From Flavobacteriales bacterium (GTDB lineage: Bacteria; Bacteroidota; Bacteroidia; NS11-12g; UBA955), in assembly GCA_947496375.1 (NCBI GenBank), contig CANMCY010000019.1:1-41833 (forward strand): DNA of 41,833 bases. Reading direction: 5' to 3'. The notes beneath the pieces are model-generated. The model had not been told where the DNA came from. It made no database searches and saw only the letters and a list, made by a program, of their open reading frames with translations. The position numbers and the translations under genes are program-made. Below are positions 15,423 to 24,254 of the stretch, one piece after another. Position 1 is the first letter of the stretch. Every line of letters starts with the position of its first letter.

Positions 15423-17021
15423 ATGAAAAAGAATATATTTTGGGGCTTTTTTCTCATGCCATTGCTTAGTGTTTTGGCACAGGCACCGGCAAAACTCAGC
15501 TACCAGGCCGTAATCCGCAACAGCAGTGGAGCGGTGGTAGCCAACACCCCCATAGGCATGCGCATCAGCATTTTGCAGGGCAGCAGCACCGGAGCCACCG
15601 TATACGCAGAAGTATACACCCCCAACCCCGTGAGCAACACCAATGGCCTCATCAGCGTTGAAATTGGCGGAGGCACCGTCATTACAGGCACCTGGGCGGG
15701 CATAGACTGGAGCAAAGGTCCCTTTTTCGTAAAAACCGAAACAGATATTAAAGGCGGAAATCAGTACACCCTCACCAGCATCAATCAGTTGCTAAGTGTG
15801 CCCTTTGCACTGTATGCCGAAAAATCCGGTTCCTCCACACCCGGACCGCAGGGACCACAGGGCCCGCAAGGTTTAAAAGGCGACACCGGTGCACGAGGCC
15901 CGCAGGGACTGCAAGGCGTTGCCGGTCCCAAAGGACTGGGAATTAAAGCCGCCAGCGTAAAAGGCGACAGCTTAATCATAACCTACACCGATTCCACCAA
16001 AACCAACGCCGGGCTGGTACGCGGCCCTCAAGGCGCGCAGGGACCCAAAGGAGATGCCGGCAAATCCGGTGAACCTGACACCATCCTCTACAACACCTGG
16101 GAAATTAAAAAAGGTACGCTCAGTAGCTGGATGAATACCAAATACATCATTTTCCAGGCCAACAACAATGTTAATTACCTCAATGAAGACGCCATCTATA
16201 AATTCCGCTCTCTAAGCAGCAGCAACGCGCTCATCACGCACAAACAAATGCTGATTTCCTGGACGGTTTACAACTACACCATTAAAAATGACACCCTGCG
16301 CATCAACAACTCCACTACCGATGTAGTGGCCGTTTTAAACCGCAGAGGCCCTGCCGTGAAAGACTGGGTCAACCTGGTTTCGTCTTTGGACAGCATCGAT
16401 GCACCTGTCTCCGGTGATCCCAGAACCGATATGGGCTATGACGGGCAAAACATACTGCTCACCAACGATGCCAATTCATCCACGCTCCACAAGGTAAATA
16501 CCATTAGCAAAACCGCTTCTACCGTGCGGTTGAGTAAAAACTTCTACTACTCCGCAACAGAATATGTGAACGGTGATGCGTGGATTACCAATTACAACCT
16601 CATTGAAAAAGTGGATCCATCCACCGGCAACACTATCTCTACGGGTGCCACCCTAAGCAACGGTGACCGCATTGATTTGGGAGGTCTGGCCTGGAGCGGC
16701 TCTGTATTCTATGCCAGCTCACGTCAGCGCATCTACACCTATGATCCCAGTGCCAACAGCTGGACCAACTATGCAGATGCAACCAACATCAATGCCATGA
16801 CCATGGTGGGAACAGATTTATTTGTGGTAAAAGATGGCCTCATTCACAAATGCACCACCTCCGGTAGCTTTGCAGCAACCAAGGCCTATAAAGTAATCAG
16901 TGCGTTAAATGATGGCTATGGTGAAGTAATGGGCTTAACCCACGATGGCAGCCGTTTCTGGGTGTACATCTACAATAAAAACACCAAAAAACGCGAAATG
17001 CACAAGGTAAACCTTAACTAA
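15423..17021 (+). CDS. Secreted collagen-like protein with C-terminal propeller-like region
   Basis: 532 aa. Signal peptide 1-20 (SVLAQ). An N-terminal beta domain (about 22-136) is common to Bacteroidota surface proteins ([16 protein letters not shown]...PFALYAEKS). Gly-X-Y triplets lie at 141-172 and again at 201-217, split by a 28-residue beta insert ([16 protein letters not shown]). Residues about 330-532 repeat short WxG/YDP-type strands ([18 protein letters not shown]) and look like a beta-propeller. I see no T9SS sorting domain at its own C-terminus, unlike its upstream partner. A role in surface fibres or attachment is inference. Confidence 0.85.
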   Translation: MKKNIFWGFFLMPLLSVLAQAPAKLSYQAVIRNSSGAVVANTPIGMRISILQGSSTGATVYAEVYTPNPVSNTNGLISVEIGGGTVITGTWAGIDWSKGPFFVKTETDIKGGNQYTLTSINQLLSVPFALYAEKSGSSTPGPQGPQGPQGLKGDTGARGPQGLQGVAGPKGLGIKAASVKGDSLIITYTDSTKTNAGLVRGPQGAQGPKGDAGKSGEPDTILYNTWEIKKGTLSSWMNTKYIIFQANNNVNYLNEDAIYKFRSLSSSNALITHKQMLISWTVYNYTIKNDTLRINNSTTDVVAVLNRRGPAVKDWVNLVSSLDSIDAPVSGDPRTDMGYDGQNILLTNDANSSTLHKVNTISKTASTVRLSKNFYYSATEYVNGDAWITNYNLIEKVDPSTGNTISTGATLSNGDRIDLGGLAWSGSVFYASSRQRIYTYDPSANSWTNYADATNINAMTMVGTDLFVVKDGLIHKCTTSGSFAATKAYKVISALNDGYGEVMGLTHDGSRFWVYIYNKNTKKREMHKVNLN

Positions 17022-17041
17022 TTTTCCAATAAATCAATACC

Positions 17042-17074
17042 AAAGGGGGGGCCATAATAAGCTCCCCTTTTTTT
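17042..17074 (+). terminator. Rho-independent terminator after the collagen-like gene
   Basis: AAAGGGG (17042-17048) pairs with CCCCTTT (17064-17070), followed by an uninterrupted T-run to 17074. It lies 20 nt after the stop of the collagen-like gene and before the convergent lipid-kinase stop, which it may also serve. Confidence 0.75.
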
Positions 17075-17103
17075 ATTGATTATTCAAATCCATATTGTCC
17101 GGT

Positions 17104-17931
17104 TCACAGCAGGGTAAGGCAGCCCGGAAGCACCTGCACCATTAGTTTATCCGCTTTGTACAACTCCCCGTCTGCTTGGAATGTTTCCACACCCTCCAGT
17201 TCGATACTGCAAGAAGACACCTGCCTAAATTCAACCGGCTTCAGCCTCAGATGCTTACCTACATTCACCATAAAAACATACAACAATCGCTGCCATAAAT
17301 TCGGGGGTTTTATCAGCAATAAGTCCAGTTTTCCGTCGTTAAGTTTCGCTTTTGGAAACAGCTTAAATCCCCCGCCTGCTTGCTCTCCGTTACCCATAGA
17401 CACCATAAAAACCCAATCGTGATAGTGGAAATTATCCGCTTCAATTTTAGCCCGAATGGGCTTATAAACAAACAAATTTCTCATCACCGGGATAATGTAT
17501 TTGAGTGAAGCGGGCTTGGTTTTTCTCGCTTTTTCGGCCACCAGTGCCTCAAACCCCACACCGCATACATTGTGTACGTATACCTCGTTGATGCGCATGA
17601 TATCGCATTGCACATATTGTTTGCACTTGATTTGTGCGGCCAGTTCAGCGATATCCCTACGTTTAAAATTAGACGCAAAATCATTGCCGCTGCCTACCGG
17701 CATGATGGAAAATGAATTGGTCTTTACATCAGCGTGATTGATGGCAGTATGAAAGGTGCCATCACCACCGGCCACGATAATATGGGCTTGTTGTAACAAC
17801 CGAAGTTGTGTGGGATCCGAAACTACCGTAACCTGTAGACCTTGAGATTCCAGTGTGCTGACCCATTGGGGAATCAGGGCAGAGTTAAATCTTCCGGAAA
17901 GCGGATTAAAAAACAACACAACCTGTTGCAT
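17104..17931 (-). CDS. Diacylglycerol kinase-family lipid kinase
   Basis: 275 aa, DAGK catalytic domain (DgkB/YegS/LCB5 type). It has NPLSG (9-13), GGDGT (55-59) and PVGSGNDFA (78-86), followed by the C-terminal beta-sandwich half (VHNVCGVGFEALVAEKARK, DGKLDLLLI, ELEGVETFQADGE). It phosphorylates a lipid hydroxyl such as diacylglycerol using ATP, for lipid recycling at the inner membrane; the exact lipid is not readable. The ATG at 17931 is preceded by a TATATTTG box 7 nt upstream. Confidence 0.92.
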   Translation of the reverse strand: MQQVVLFFNPLSGRFNSALIPQWVSTLESQGLQVTVVSDPTQLRLLQQAHIIVAGGDGTFHTAINHADVKTNSFSIMPVGSGNDFASNFKRRDIAELAAQIKCKQYVQCDIMRINEVYVHNVCGVGFEALVAEKARKTKPASLKYIIPVMRNLFVYKPIRAKIEADNFHYHDWVFMVSMGNGEQAGGGFKLFPKAKLNDGKLDLLLIKPPNLWQRLLYVFMVNVGKHLRLKPVEFRQVSSCSIELEGVETFQADGELYKADKLMVQVLPGCLTLL

Positions 17932-17938
17932 TCGTTTT

Positions 17939-17946
17939 CAAATATA
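17939..17946 (-). promoter_or_regulatory. Lipid kinase -7 box (TATATTTG)
   Basis: Exact TAnnTTTG match on the minus strand, 7 nt before the ATG at 17931 and back to back with the ABC-F promoter. Confidence 0.65.
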
Positions 17947-17960
17947 GCCCCATCCCTTCG

Positions 17961-17968
17961 TACCTTTG
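17961..17968 (+). promoter_or_regulatory. ABC-F -7 box (TACCTTTG)
   Basis: Exact TAnnTTTG match ending 4 nt before the ATG at 17973, which predicts a leaderless mRNA. Confidence 0.7.
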
Positions 17969-17972
17969 CACC

Positions 17973-19898
17973 ATGCTTGCCCTCGTAGATTTTTCCTTTG
18001 AATTTGCCGGAAGATATTTGTATAAAAACGCCAACTGGCACATAAAACCGGGAGAAAAAATCGGGCTGGTGGGGCTAAACGGAACCGGTAAATCCACCCT
18101 TTTGCGCCTTATTTCCGGTGATTACGAATTGCGGGAAGGCAGCATGAGCAAGCCATCCAACCTCAAAATCGGATTTCTGAACCAGGATTTGCTGAGTATT
18201 GATTATCAGGATCCGCTGCTGGAAGTAGTGTTGCAGGGCAGGGCAGATCTGGCAGCTCTTGATAAGGAAATCAACCGCCTGCTGGAAGAAATAGAGCGCA
18301 CTGCTGATGTAAACGCCATACAGCGGCTTACCGAACTTCAGGACCAGTTTGGCAACCTGGGAGGGTATGACTGGCATGCCGAAGCCGAAAAGTTACTGGA
18401 AGGCTTGGGCTTCAAAACCGAAGAACTGCAAAAACCCCTCAACCTGTTTTCAGGTGGATGGCGTATGCGGGCCATGCTGGCCAAACTGCTGCTGATGCAA
18501 CCCGATCTGCTGCTGCTTGACGAACCCACCAACCACTTGGATCTGCCTACCATTGAGTGGATTGAAGACTACCTGAAAACCTATAAAGGCACATTTGTGA
18601 TTGTGAGCCACGACCGCCTGTTTCTTGACAACACCGTCAATCGAATTGCTGAAGTGGCCCATCAACAGCTATATCATTACAAAGGCAATTTCAGCGAGTA
18701 CCTCGAACAAAAAGAGGAGCGGGATGAAATGCTGCAGCGTAGGTTTGATAACCAGCAGGATTATATCCGACAGCAAATGGCATTCATTCGCCGGTTCAAA
18801 GCCAAGGCCAGCAAAGCCACTGCGGTACAAAGCCGGGTGAAGATGCTGCAAAAGATGGAAAAAATCGAGCTTAAGGATGATGAAAAACGCGAAATGAATA
18901 TCCGTTTCAACATCCGAACCACGCCGGGAAAAACCATCTGCACCCTCAAGGATGTAAGCAAAAGCTACGATGATACAGAAATCATCCGCAGTGCCAATGC
19001 CCAGGTGCTCAGAGGCGATAAAATCGCACTGATTGGTGCCAACGGCAAAGGCAAGAGCACATTGCTTCGTATTATATTCGGCTCGGAACCGCACGGTGGT
19101 GAAGTGGAACCCGGATGGAATGTAGAAACCTCGTTTTTCGCGCAGCATCAGCTGGAAGCGCTTAACCTGCAAAGGGATTTACTCAATGAGCTTGGCACCG
19201 TAGACGCCGAATATACAGAAGCCGAACTGCGCACCGTGCTGGGCTGTTTTCTGTTCACAGGAGATGAAGTATTCAAGAAGATTAAAGTCCTTTCCGGTGG
19301 TGAAAAAAGTCGGGTAGCACTGGCCAAAACCCTGCTCACACGGGCTAATTTGCTGCTACTTGACGAACCCACCAACCACCTCGATATGTTCAGCACATCG
19401 GTACTGGCCGATGCCATTTCTCAATACAAGGGCACCTGCGTAATCGTGAGCCACGACAGAACATTTGTGAGCAATGTGGCTACTAAAATCTGGTGGATTG
19501 AAAACGGGATGCTGCGCGAGTATCCAGGAACCTATGATGAATGGAATGAATGGATGCAGCGCCGTGGTCCGGAAACCTATTTGCAGGAACCCTCTCAAAG
19601 CAAACCCAAATCCACCGATTCCAAAGGACAGGATAACGTTTCCGCAGAGCCCAAAAAACCGGGTAAAAACCGCATGCTACAACTGGAACAGGAAATGGCC
19701 GACCTGGAGAAGCAAATGGAGGCCGTACGTGCTGAAAAAGCAATGCATGAACAAAGACTGACAGACGAGGATGTTGCGGTAGATTTTGACAAAATCAACA
19801 CCCATACCCAGGCCTACCAGAAAGCAGAAACCCAGCTGAAAGAACTGCAAACTGCCTATGATGCCGTAATGGAGCAGTGGATAGCGGGGACGGAATAA
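17973..19898 (+). CDS. ABC-F family ribosome-associated ATPase
   Basis: 641 aa, two ATP-binding cassettes without membrane segments. Walker A is GLNGTGKST (about 34-42) and GANGKGKST (about 355-363). The signatures are FSGGW and LSGGEKS, and both Walker B motifs read LLLLDEPTNHLD. The linker between the cassettes is long and charged (FIRRFKAKASKATAVQSRVKML), as in translation factors of this class. The last 90 residues are a charged coiled-coil (LEQEMADLEKQMEAV) resembling Uup. Such proteins rescue or remodel stalled ribosomes, and some protect against antibiotics; I cannot assign the subgroup securely. Confidence 0.93.
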   Translation: MLALVDFSFEFAGRYLYKNANWHIKPGEKIGLVGLNGTGKSTLLRLISGDYELREGSMSKPSNLKIGFLNQDLLSIDYQDPLLEVVLQGRADLAALDKEINRLLEEIERTADVNAIQRLTELQDQFGNLGGYDWHAEAEKLLEGLGFKTEELQKPLNLFSGGWRMRAMLAKLLLMQPDLLLLDEPTNHLDLPTIEWIEDYLKTYKGTFVIVSHDRLFLDNTVNRIAEVAHQQLYHYKGNFSEYLEQKEERDEMLQRRFDNQQDYIRQQMAFIRRFKAKASKATAVQSRVKMLQKMEKIELKDDEKREMNIRFNIRTTPGKTICTLKDVSKSYDDTEIIRSANAQVLRGDKIALIGANGKGKSTLLRIIFGSEPHGGEVEPGWNVETSFFAQHQLEALNLQRDLLNELGTVDAEYTEAELRTVLGCFLFTGDEVFKKIKVLSGGEKSRVALAKTLLTRANLLLLDEPTNHLDMFSTSVLADAISQYKGTCVIVSHDRTFVSNVATKIWWIENGMLREYPGTYDEWNEWMQRRGPETYLQEPSQSKPKSTDSKGQDNVSAEPKKPGKNRMLQLEQEMADLEKQMEAVRAEKAMHEQRLTDEDVAVDFDKINTHTQAYQKAETQLKELQTAYDAVMEQWIAGTE

Positions 19899-20067
19899 AC
19901 AACCGCAGGGCTGACTGCGTCTGCATAAAGTTTACAAGTAAATATACGTAATTTTCCTCACATTTCCAAATCAGGGATTAGTGATTTCGGTATGTGTTTG
20001 ATTAATTTTTGCATTTTTATTATTGGCAAAAATTTTATAGTTTTAATGATTGCGTGTTTATCAAATA

Positions 20068-20541
20068 TTAAAACGTTCGGTTAATATTGATAACTCCTTT
20101 TTTGGCGATAATAAAAAACTCCGTAGTGTCTAGGGTTTTGTAATTGAATTTGCTTTTGTTGATGCAGTATTCCGGATAACCTGGTGCAAATTGCCATTTC
20201 CAGATATCCCGCATAGAGTCACAGAGGGTAACTCCGCTCCATAATTCCATGTGATAACGAATGGAGTATTTCCCTTCATTTAAAGGCATATTATAAATAT
20301 TTATTTGTCTTGCTCTTTTCGTGAAAACCACGTTTTCGTGGCTATCTTTTATCGTAATATTAGGTTCCCAATAGGCCCATAAATCTGAGGTTTTATTTAA
20401 ACAACCACAAGCAGTGTCAATCACACAAGGATAGTATTTAACATTAAAGGTTATATTAGCACTTACGCTCCCCCAATATTTATTATTATTTTTTTTGCAT
20501 GAAACAAAAAGTAAAATTACCACTGGGAAAAACAGTCTCAT
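20068..20541 (-). CDS. Putative lipoprotein of unknown function
   Basis: 157 aa from the ATG at 20541, giving a clean lipoprotein signal (MRLFFPVVILLFVSC; lipidated Cys at residue 15). The mature part begins with a KKNNN tether, has a Cys-rich segment (YYPCVIDTACGCLN) and ends in beta-type sequence (TTEFFIIAKKGVININ). I recognise no family. It is 23 nt downstream of the 20565-21335 gene, presumably the same transcript, in a stretch much richer in A/T than its neighbours. Confidence 0.7.
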   Translation of the reverse strand: MRLFFPVVILLFVSCKKNNNKYWGSVSANITFNVKYYPCVIDTACGCLNKTSDLWAYWEPNITIKDSHENVVFTKRARQINIYNMPLNEGKYSIRYHMELWSGVTLCDSMRDIWKWQFAPGYPEYCINKSKFNYKTLDTTEFFIIAKKGVININRTF

Positions 20542-20564
20542 ATTAACAGTTAACATATTAATTT

Positions 20565-21335
20565 TTATTTTATTCTATAGGTAAATGAATACTCAAAACC
20601 CTTATGTTGTTTTGGAATTACACTGTAAGAAATACGATAACCACAGCGTCTGTCTTTTTTTGAAATCAGCAGATTTGAAACACCCCATTGAAAATAGAGT
20701 CTTGAAAATTTTCGCTGTCTTAAATCCGGAAATGTAGTTCGATGGTTATAGAAAACGGTATTATGGTAAAGTCCCAAAATATTATAGTATGATTCTTCAG
20801 TGGTTATTTGAGAGCTGTAATGAAGAGCACCTATAAACTGCCATCCTGTGCGGAAAGACAATCCCAGATTTTTTGATCTGTTTGACCTTAAAAACGGTTT
20901 AGCATGAATACCGAACTGCGGAATAATGGCAATGGCTGTTAAATCATATCGATCATCTAATGACCGATATACATAATTAGCATGTGGGTAACCATTGGGG
21001 GTATGATAAAACTCCGATATATGCATTCCACACTGCAAATAACCTCCACTTAAAGAGAACAATGGATTTAACCAAGGAGACGATTTTTTATTTGAACGAT
21101 CTATTTCTTCTGTTAACGTAACGTAAAACATATTGCGATTGCGGATATTATTAAAATAATAATTTCGGATTATATATTTGATTTCTGAATAATTTCTCGC
21201 CAGTAAAACCTCCGCTGTCATTTTAAATTTTAACGTATCTCTTAGTCCATTGGCAAATAATTTACTACAGCAAAAAAACACCAATGTAAAAATTACAAGT
21301 TTTTGAAATATCTTATATCTAAAACTCATCAACAT
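20565..21335 (-). CDS. Unknown envelope protein, probable outer-membrane barrel
   Basis: 256 aa with an N-terminal signal peptide (LVIFTLVFFCCSKLFAN). The remainder has alternating short strands (LSGGYLQCGMHI, LGLSFRTGWQFIGALHY, LYFQWGVSNLLI) and ends in an aromatic strand (FEYSFTYRIK), compatible with a small outer-membrane beta-barrel. No named family was recognised. The ATG at 21335 or the one two codons later could be the start. Its base composition is low in GC (14 of 60 at 21121-21180), unlike the flanking ABC-F and dusB genes. Confidence 0.65.
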   Translation of the reverse strand: MLMSFRYKIFQKLVIFTLVFFCCSKLFANGLRDTLKFKMTAEVLLARNYSEIKYIIRNYYFNNIRNRNMFYVTLTEEIDRSNKKSSPWLNPLFSLSGGYLQCGMHISEFYHTPNGYPHANYVYRSLDDRYDLTAIAIIPQFGIHAKPFLRSNRSKNLGLSFRTGWQFIGALHYSSQITTEESYYNILGLYHNTVFYNHRTTFPDLRQRKFSRLYFQWGVSNLLISKKDRRCGYRISYSVIPKQHKGFEYSFTYRIK

Positions 21336-21417
21336 TTAGCCATAAAAAGTAAAATCGTTTCTCTAAATCTCTTGGAAACAAGTAATGCAATTTACGAATT
21401 TTGTCTGTATTTAACAG

Positions 21418-22410
21418 TCAGAGAATAGTCACATTTGCATAATTTTCATTCAGAGCATCCAGCAAATCATAAACCTCATCAGGCGTGCCGGCATTCACCA
21501 GCTGCGTTCTCCAGGGCTTAAAATCGGGCAACCCCCGAAAATACTGGGCATAGTGGCGGCGCATCTCAAAGACACCTACTTTATCGCCCTTCCAGGCCAC
21601 GCTTTTTTCAAAATGGGTTCGGCAAACCAACAACCTTTCCTCAAACGTAGGCGGTGGCAAGTGTTGTCCGGTTTTCAAAAAGTGCTTTACTTCCCTGAAT
21701 ATCCAGGGATACCCGATAGCAGCCCGGCCCATCATCACCCCATCTACCCCATACCGGTTTTTGTATTCCAGCGCTTTCTCAGGATTGTCAATATCGCCAT
21801 TGCCGAAGATGGGAATGTGTATGCGCGGATTGTTTTTCACCGCTGCTATCAGCGTCCAGTCTGCTTCTCCTTTATACATCTGTGCCCTTGTGCGACCGTG
21901 AATGGTAAGGGCTTTAATCCCCACATCCTGCAACCGCTCTGCTACCTCCATGATGTTTTTGCTATTTTCATCCCAGCCCAGGCGGGTTTTAACGGTAACC
22001 GGCAGATTCGTGCTTTTCACCACAGCATCGGTCAACCGCACCATCAAATCCACATCCTTCAGCACACCCGCACCGGCGCCTTTGCAAACCACTTTGCTCA
22101 CCGGGCATCCATAATTGATATCCAGTAAATCCGGGCCTGTAGCATCTACAATTTTGGCAGACAGGGCCATGGCTTCCTCGTCTCCACCAAAAATCTGAAT
22201 GCCAATGGGACGCTCGTAATCGAAAATATCGAGCTTTTGTCGACTTTTAATCGCATCACGGATAAGACCCTCTGAACTAATAAACTCGGTGTACATCAAA
22301 TCTGCTCCTGCCTGCTTGCACACATACCGGAAGGGCGGATCACTCACGTCCTCCATAGGCGCCAGCAACAGCGGAAATTCACCCAGTTCTATATCGGCAA
22401 TCTTCACCAT
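21418..22410 (-). CDS. dusB: tRNA-dihydrouridine synthase DusB
   Basis: 330 aa, FMN-dependent reduction of uridine to dihydrouridine in the tRNA D-loop. It shows the N-terminal LLAPMEDVSDPPFR, the catalytic-cysteine region NYGCPVSKVVCKGAGAGVL (about 98-116), VKTRLGWD, IHGRTRAQMYKGEADW, and the FMN-phosphate-binding GNGDI followed by DGVMMGRAAIGYPW. The ATG at 22410 is preceded by a TAATTTTG box 10 nt upstream. It appears to be monocistronic. Confidence 0.95.
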   Translation of the reverse strand: MVKIADIELGEFPLLLAPMEDVSDPPFRYVCKQAGADLMYTEFISSEGLIRDAIKSRQKLDIFDYERPIGIQIFGGDEEAMALSAKIVDATGPDLLDINYGCPVSKVVCKGAGAGVLKDVDLMVRLTDAVVKSTNLPVTVKTRLGWDENSKNIMEVAERLQDVGIKALTIHGRTRAQMYKGEADWTLIAAVKNNPRIHIPIFGNGDIDNPEKALEYKNRYGVDGVMMGRAAIGYPWIFREVKHFLKTGQHLPPPTFEERLLVCRTHFEKSVAWKGDKVGVFEMRRHYAQYFRGLPDFKPWRTQLVNAGTPDEVYDLLDALNENYANVTIL

Positions 22411-22420
22411 GATGCTGTTG

Positions 22421-22428
22421 CAAAATTA
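22421..22428 (-). promoter_or_regulatory. dusB -7 box (TAATTTTG)
   Basis: Exact TAnnTTTG match on the minus strand, 10 nt before the dusB ATG. It is divergent from the CPBP operon promoter about 40 nt away. Confidence 0.65.
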
Positions 22429-22469
22429 GGGCAGCCCAAACAGATGAACGTTCCTTGCGTAAAAAAATG

Positions 22470-22477
22470 TAGGTTTG
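22470..22477 (+). promoter_or_regulatory. CPBP-cdsA operon -7 box (TAGGTTTG)
   Basis: Exact TAnnTTTG match, 11 nt before the GTG at 22489. It lies inside the longer frame that begins at 22444 and so argues for the GTG start. Confidence 0.65.
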
Positions 22478-22488
22478 CAGTAATTATC

Positions 22489-23427
22489 GTGACCGAACCC
22501 ACTGAAACTGTCTCAACTTCATCAAACCCCTTCTACAGCAACTGGGGCTTGATGTTCATACTAATTTTTATTTTCCTTTTTAACATCATTTTTTCGGTGG
22601 CATCTTCCTTTATTGCCGGTGGTATTTATGGAATTTCATTCAACGAAGTACGAAACTTGCTGACAACTCCGGATGGAACCGCGCTGGCCATCAATGTTAA
22701 CAGGGTGTATCATCTCATCGCATTTATCGGATCCATGCTACTCCCATTCTGGCTTTTCACCATCGTAAATCGCAGCTCGTTTGCCAGGGAGGGAGGATTG
22801 AGAACCCCTTTCAAAAGCGCATTCTTATGGATGGGTCTGGTAACCGTTATCAGCGGTTTTTTTATGGTAAACGGGATCGACCAATTCATGCGCAGCATGG
22901 AATGGCCCCAGACCCTGCAATATTATGCACAGCGGCTTGATGCAGGCAGGCAGGAAATGACCAACACCCTAATGGATATGCAGGAATTGCACGAGTTACC
23001 TATTTGCTTGTTTCTTGTGGCCGTTATGCCTGCAGTAATCGAAGAATTGCTTTTCAGGGGGGCATTGCAAAACATCTTCAAAGGCATTACCGGCAGCACC
23101 ACGCGTGCCATTTTTCTTCAGGCATTTGTTTTTGCCACCCTGCATTTCAGTTTTTATGAATTACCCTCCATTTTCATACTGGGTATTGCACTGGGTTATT
23201 TGCGAAGCGCCTCCGGCAGCACAGTGTATGGAATGGTGGCCCATTTTGTGTTTAATGGAACTTCCGTGGTGCTCCACTACCTCAGTCAGCAGCATTTCCG
23301 TGAAACTGGCGTGAGCGGGGCTTATGACAGCATTCAATCCGGACACGTTTTTTCGCTACTGGCACTCATCCCATTCATCTACACCATCGTGTGGTACCGC
23401 AGGCATATAAATCATAACTTACAGTGA
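22489..23427 (+). CDS. CPBP-family intramembrane glutamic endopeptidase
   Basis: About 312 aa, polytopic, with a first membrane segment at about 20-45 (LMFILIFIFLFNIIFSVAS). The CPBP/Abi catalytic motifs are intact: EELLFRG (about 185-191), ATLHFSF (His about 219) and HFVFN (about 251-255). The family includes Rce1-type CaaX proteases and bacterial membrane proteins of mostly unknown substrate. I choose the GTG at 22489, just after a -7 box. It is the first gene of a four-gene operon with GTGA/ATGA overlaps. Confidence 0.9.
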   Translation: MTEPTETVSTSSNPFYSNWGLMFILIFIFLFNIIFSVASSFIAGGIYGISFNEVRNLLTTPDGTALAINVNRVYHLIAFIGSMLLPFWLFTIVNRSSFAREGGLRTPFKSAFLWMGLVTVISGFFMVNGIDQFMRSMEWPQTLQYYAQRLDAGRQEMTNTLMDMQELHELPICLFLVAVMPAVIEELLFRGALQNIFKGITGSTTRAIFLQAFVFATLHFSFYELPSIFILGIALGYLRSASGSTVYGMVAHFVFNGTSVVLHYLSQQHFRETGVSGAYDSIQSGHVFSLLALIPFIYTIVWYRRHINHNLQ

Positions 23428-24254
23428 GTAATTTCTGGGTAAGGACCATTTGGGGAACCGTATACGCCACAGTGGTGATCTTGGCACTCATGCAGGGATT
23501 TCTGGCACAGTGGACACTGGTTTGGGTAATCAGCACCTTTTGCATAAAAGAACTGCTCGCGCTTAAAAAGATTGACTCTGCCTTCAACCTCACCTTTGGC
23601 TGGGTACTAAATACCCTTATTTTACTCATCCATCCGGGAATTCCGGAAGCGTTGGGACTGGTTCATGTACAGGATTACTTCACCATGCCCATGATTGGAC
23701 AAACCATGTTGTTGCTGGTGGTGTATTTCGCCATACAGCTGTTTCGCAAAGGGATAACCTTGTTCGAAGAAACCGGCACAATGGTATTTGCATTGGTTTA
23801 CATCTCCGTACCTTCCCTCCTGTTTCTGCAAACCAGCGGCTATCAGGCAGGTCACCCCTACAATTGGCAGCTGCCCATGCTCGTATTTATCCTCACATGG
23901 AGCAGCGACACCTTCGCCTACCTTACCGGACGGGCGTTTGGCAAAATAAAATTATACGAAGCATTGAGCCCAAAAAAAACCATTGAAGGGTTTATTGGCG
24001 GAACAGTTCTAACCGCAGTTGTTGCGGCGGTTCTGGGCAATTTCTGGAATTACGGAATATGGCAAGGTGCTTTGCTTGGCGCAATGGTGTGTGTAGCCGG
24101 AACTGCAGGAGACCTTTTTGAAAGCGCCCTAAAAAGGCAAGCAGACATCAAAGACAGTGGCAGGTTTATTCCCGGACATGGTGGTGCACTGGATCGATTT
24201 GACGCTTTTTTGTTTGTGTCCGTTGTTGTTTATTCGTGGAGTCTTTTCAAATGA
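23424..24254 (+). CDS. cdsA: Phosphatidate cytidylyltransferase
   Basis: 276 aa integral membrane enzyme making CDP-diacylglycerol from CTP and phosphatidate, the entry point to phospholipid synthesis. It has about eight hydrophobic segments. The CdsA signature is at the C-terminal end (SPKKTIEGFIGG, GDLFESALKRQADIKDSG, and the metal-binding PGHGGALDRFD). The GTG start overlaps the CPBP stop (GTGA) and its TGA overlaps the next ATG. Confidence 0.95.
   Translation: MSNFWVRTIWGTVYATVVILALMQGFLAQWTLVWVISTFCIKELLALKKIDSAFNLTFGWVLNTLILLIHPGIPEALGLVHVQDYFTMPMIGQTMLLLVVYFAIQLFRKGITLFEETGTMVFALVYISVPSLLFLQTSGYQAGHPYNWQLPMLVFILTWSSDTFAYLTGRAFGKIKLYEALSPKKTIEGFIGGTVLTAVVAAVLGNFWNYGIWQGALLGAMVCVAGTAGDLFESALKRQADIKDSGRFIPGHGGALDRFDAFLFVSVVVYSWSLFK

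Noticed and set aside
19904-19919. Terminator after the ABC-F gene
   Set aside because: CGCAG/CTGCG pairs over only 5 bp and no T-run follows, so it does not meet the standard for a call.
21553-22128. 191-codon plus-strand frame opposite dusB
   Set aside because: Antisense shadow of dusB with no family resemblance.
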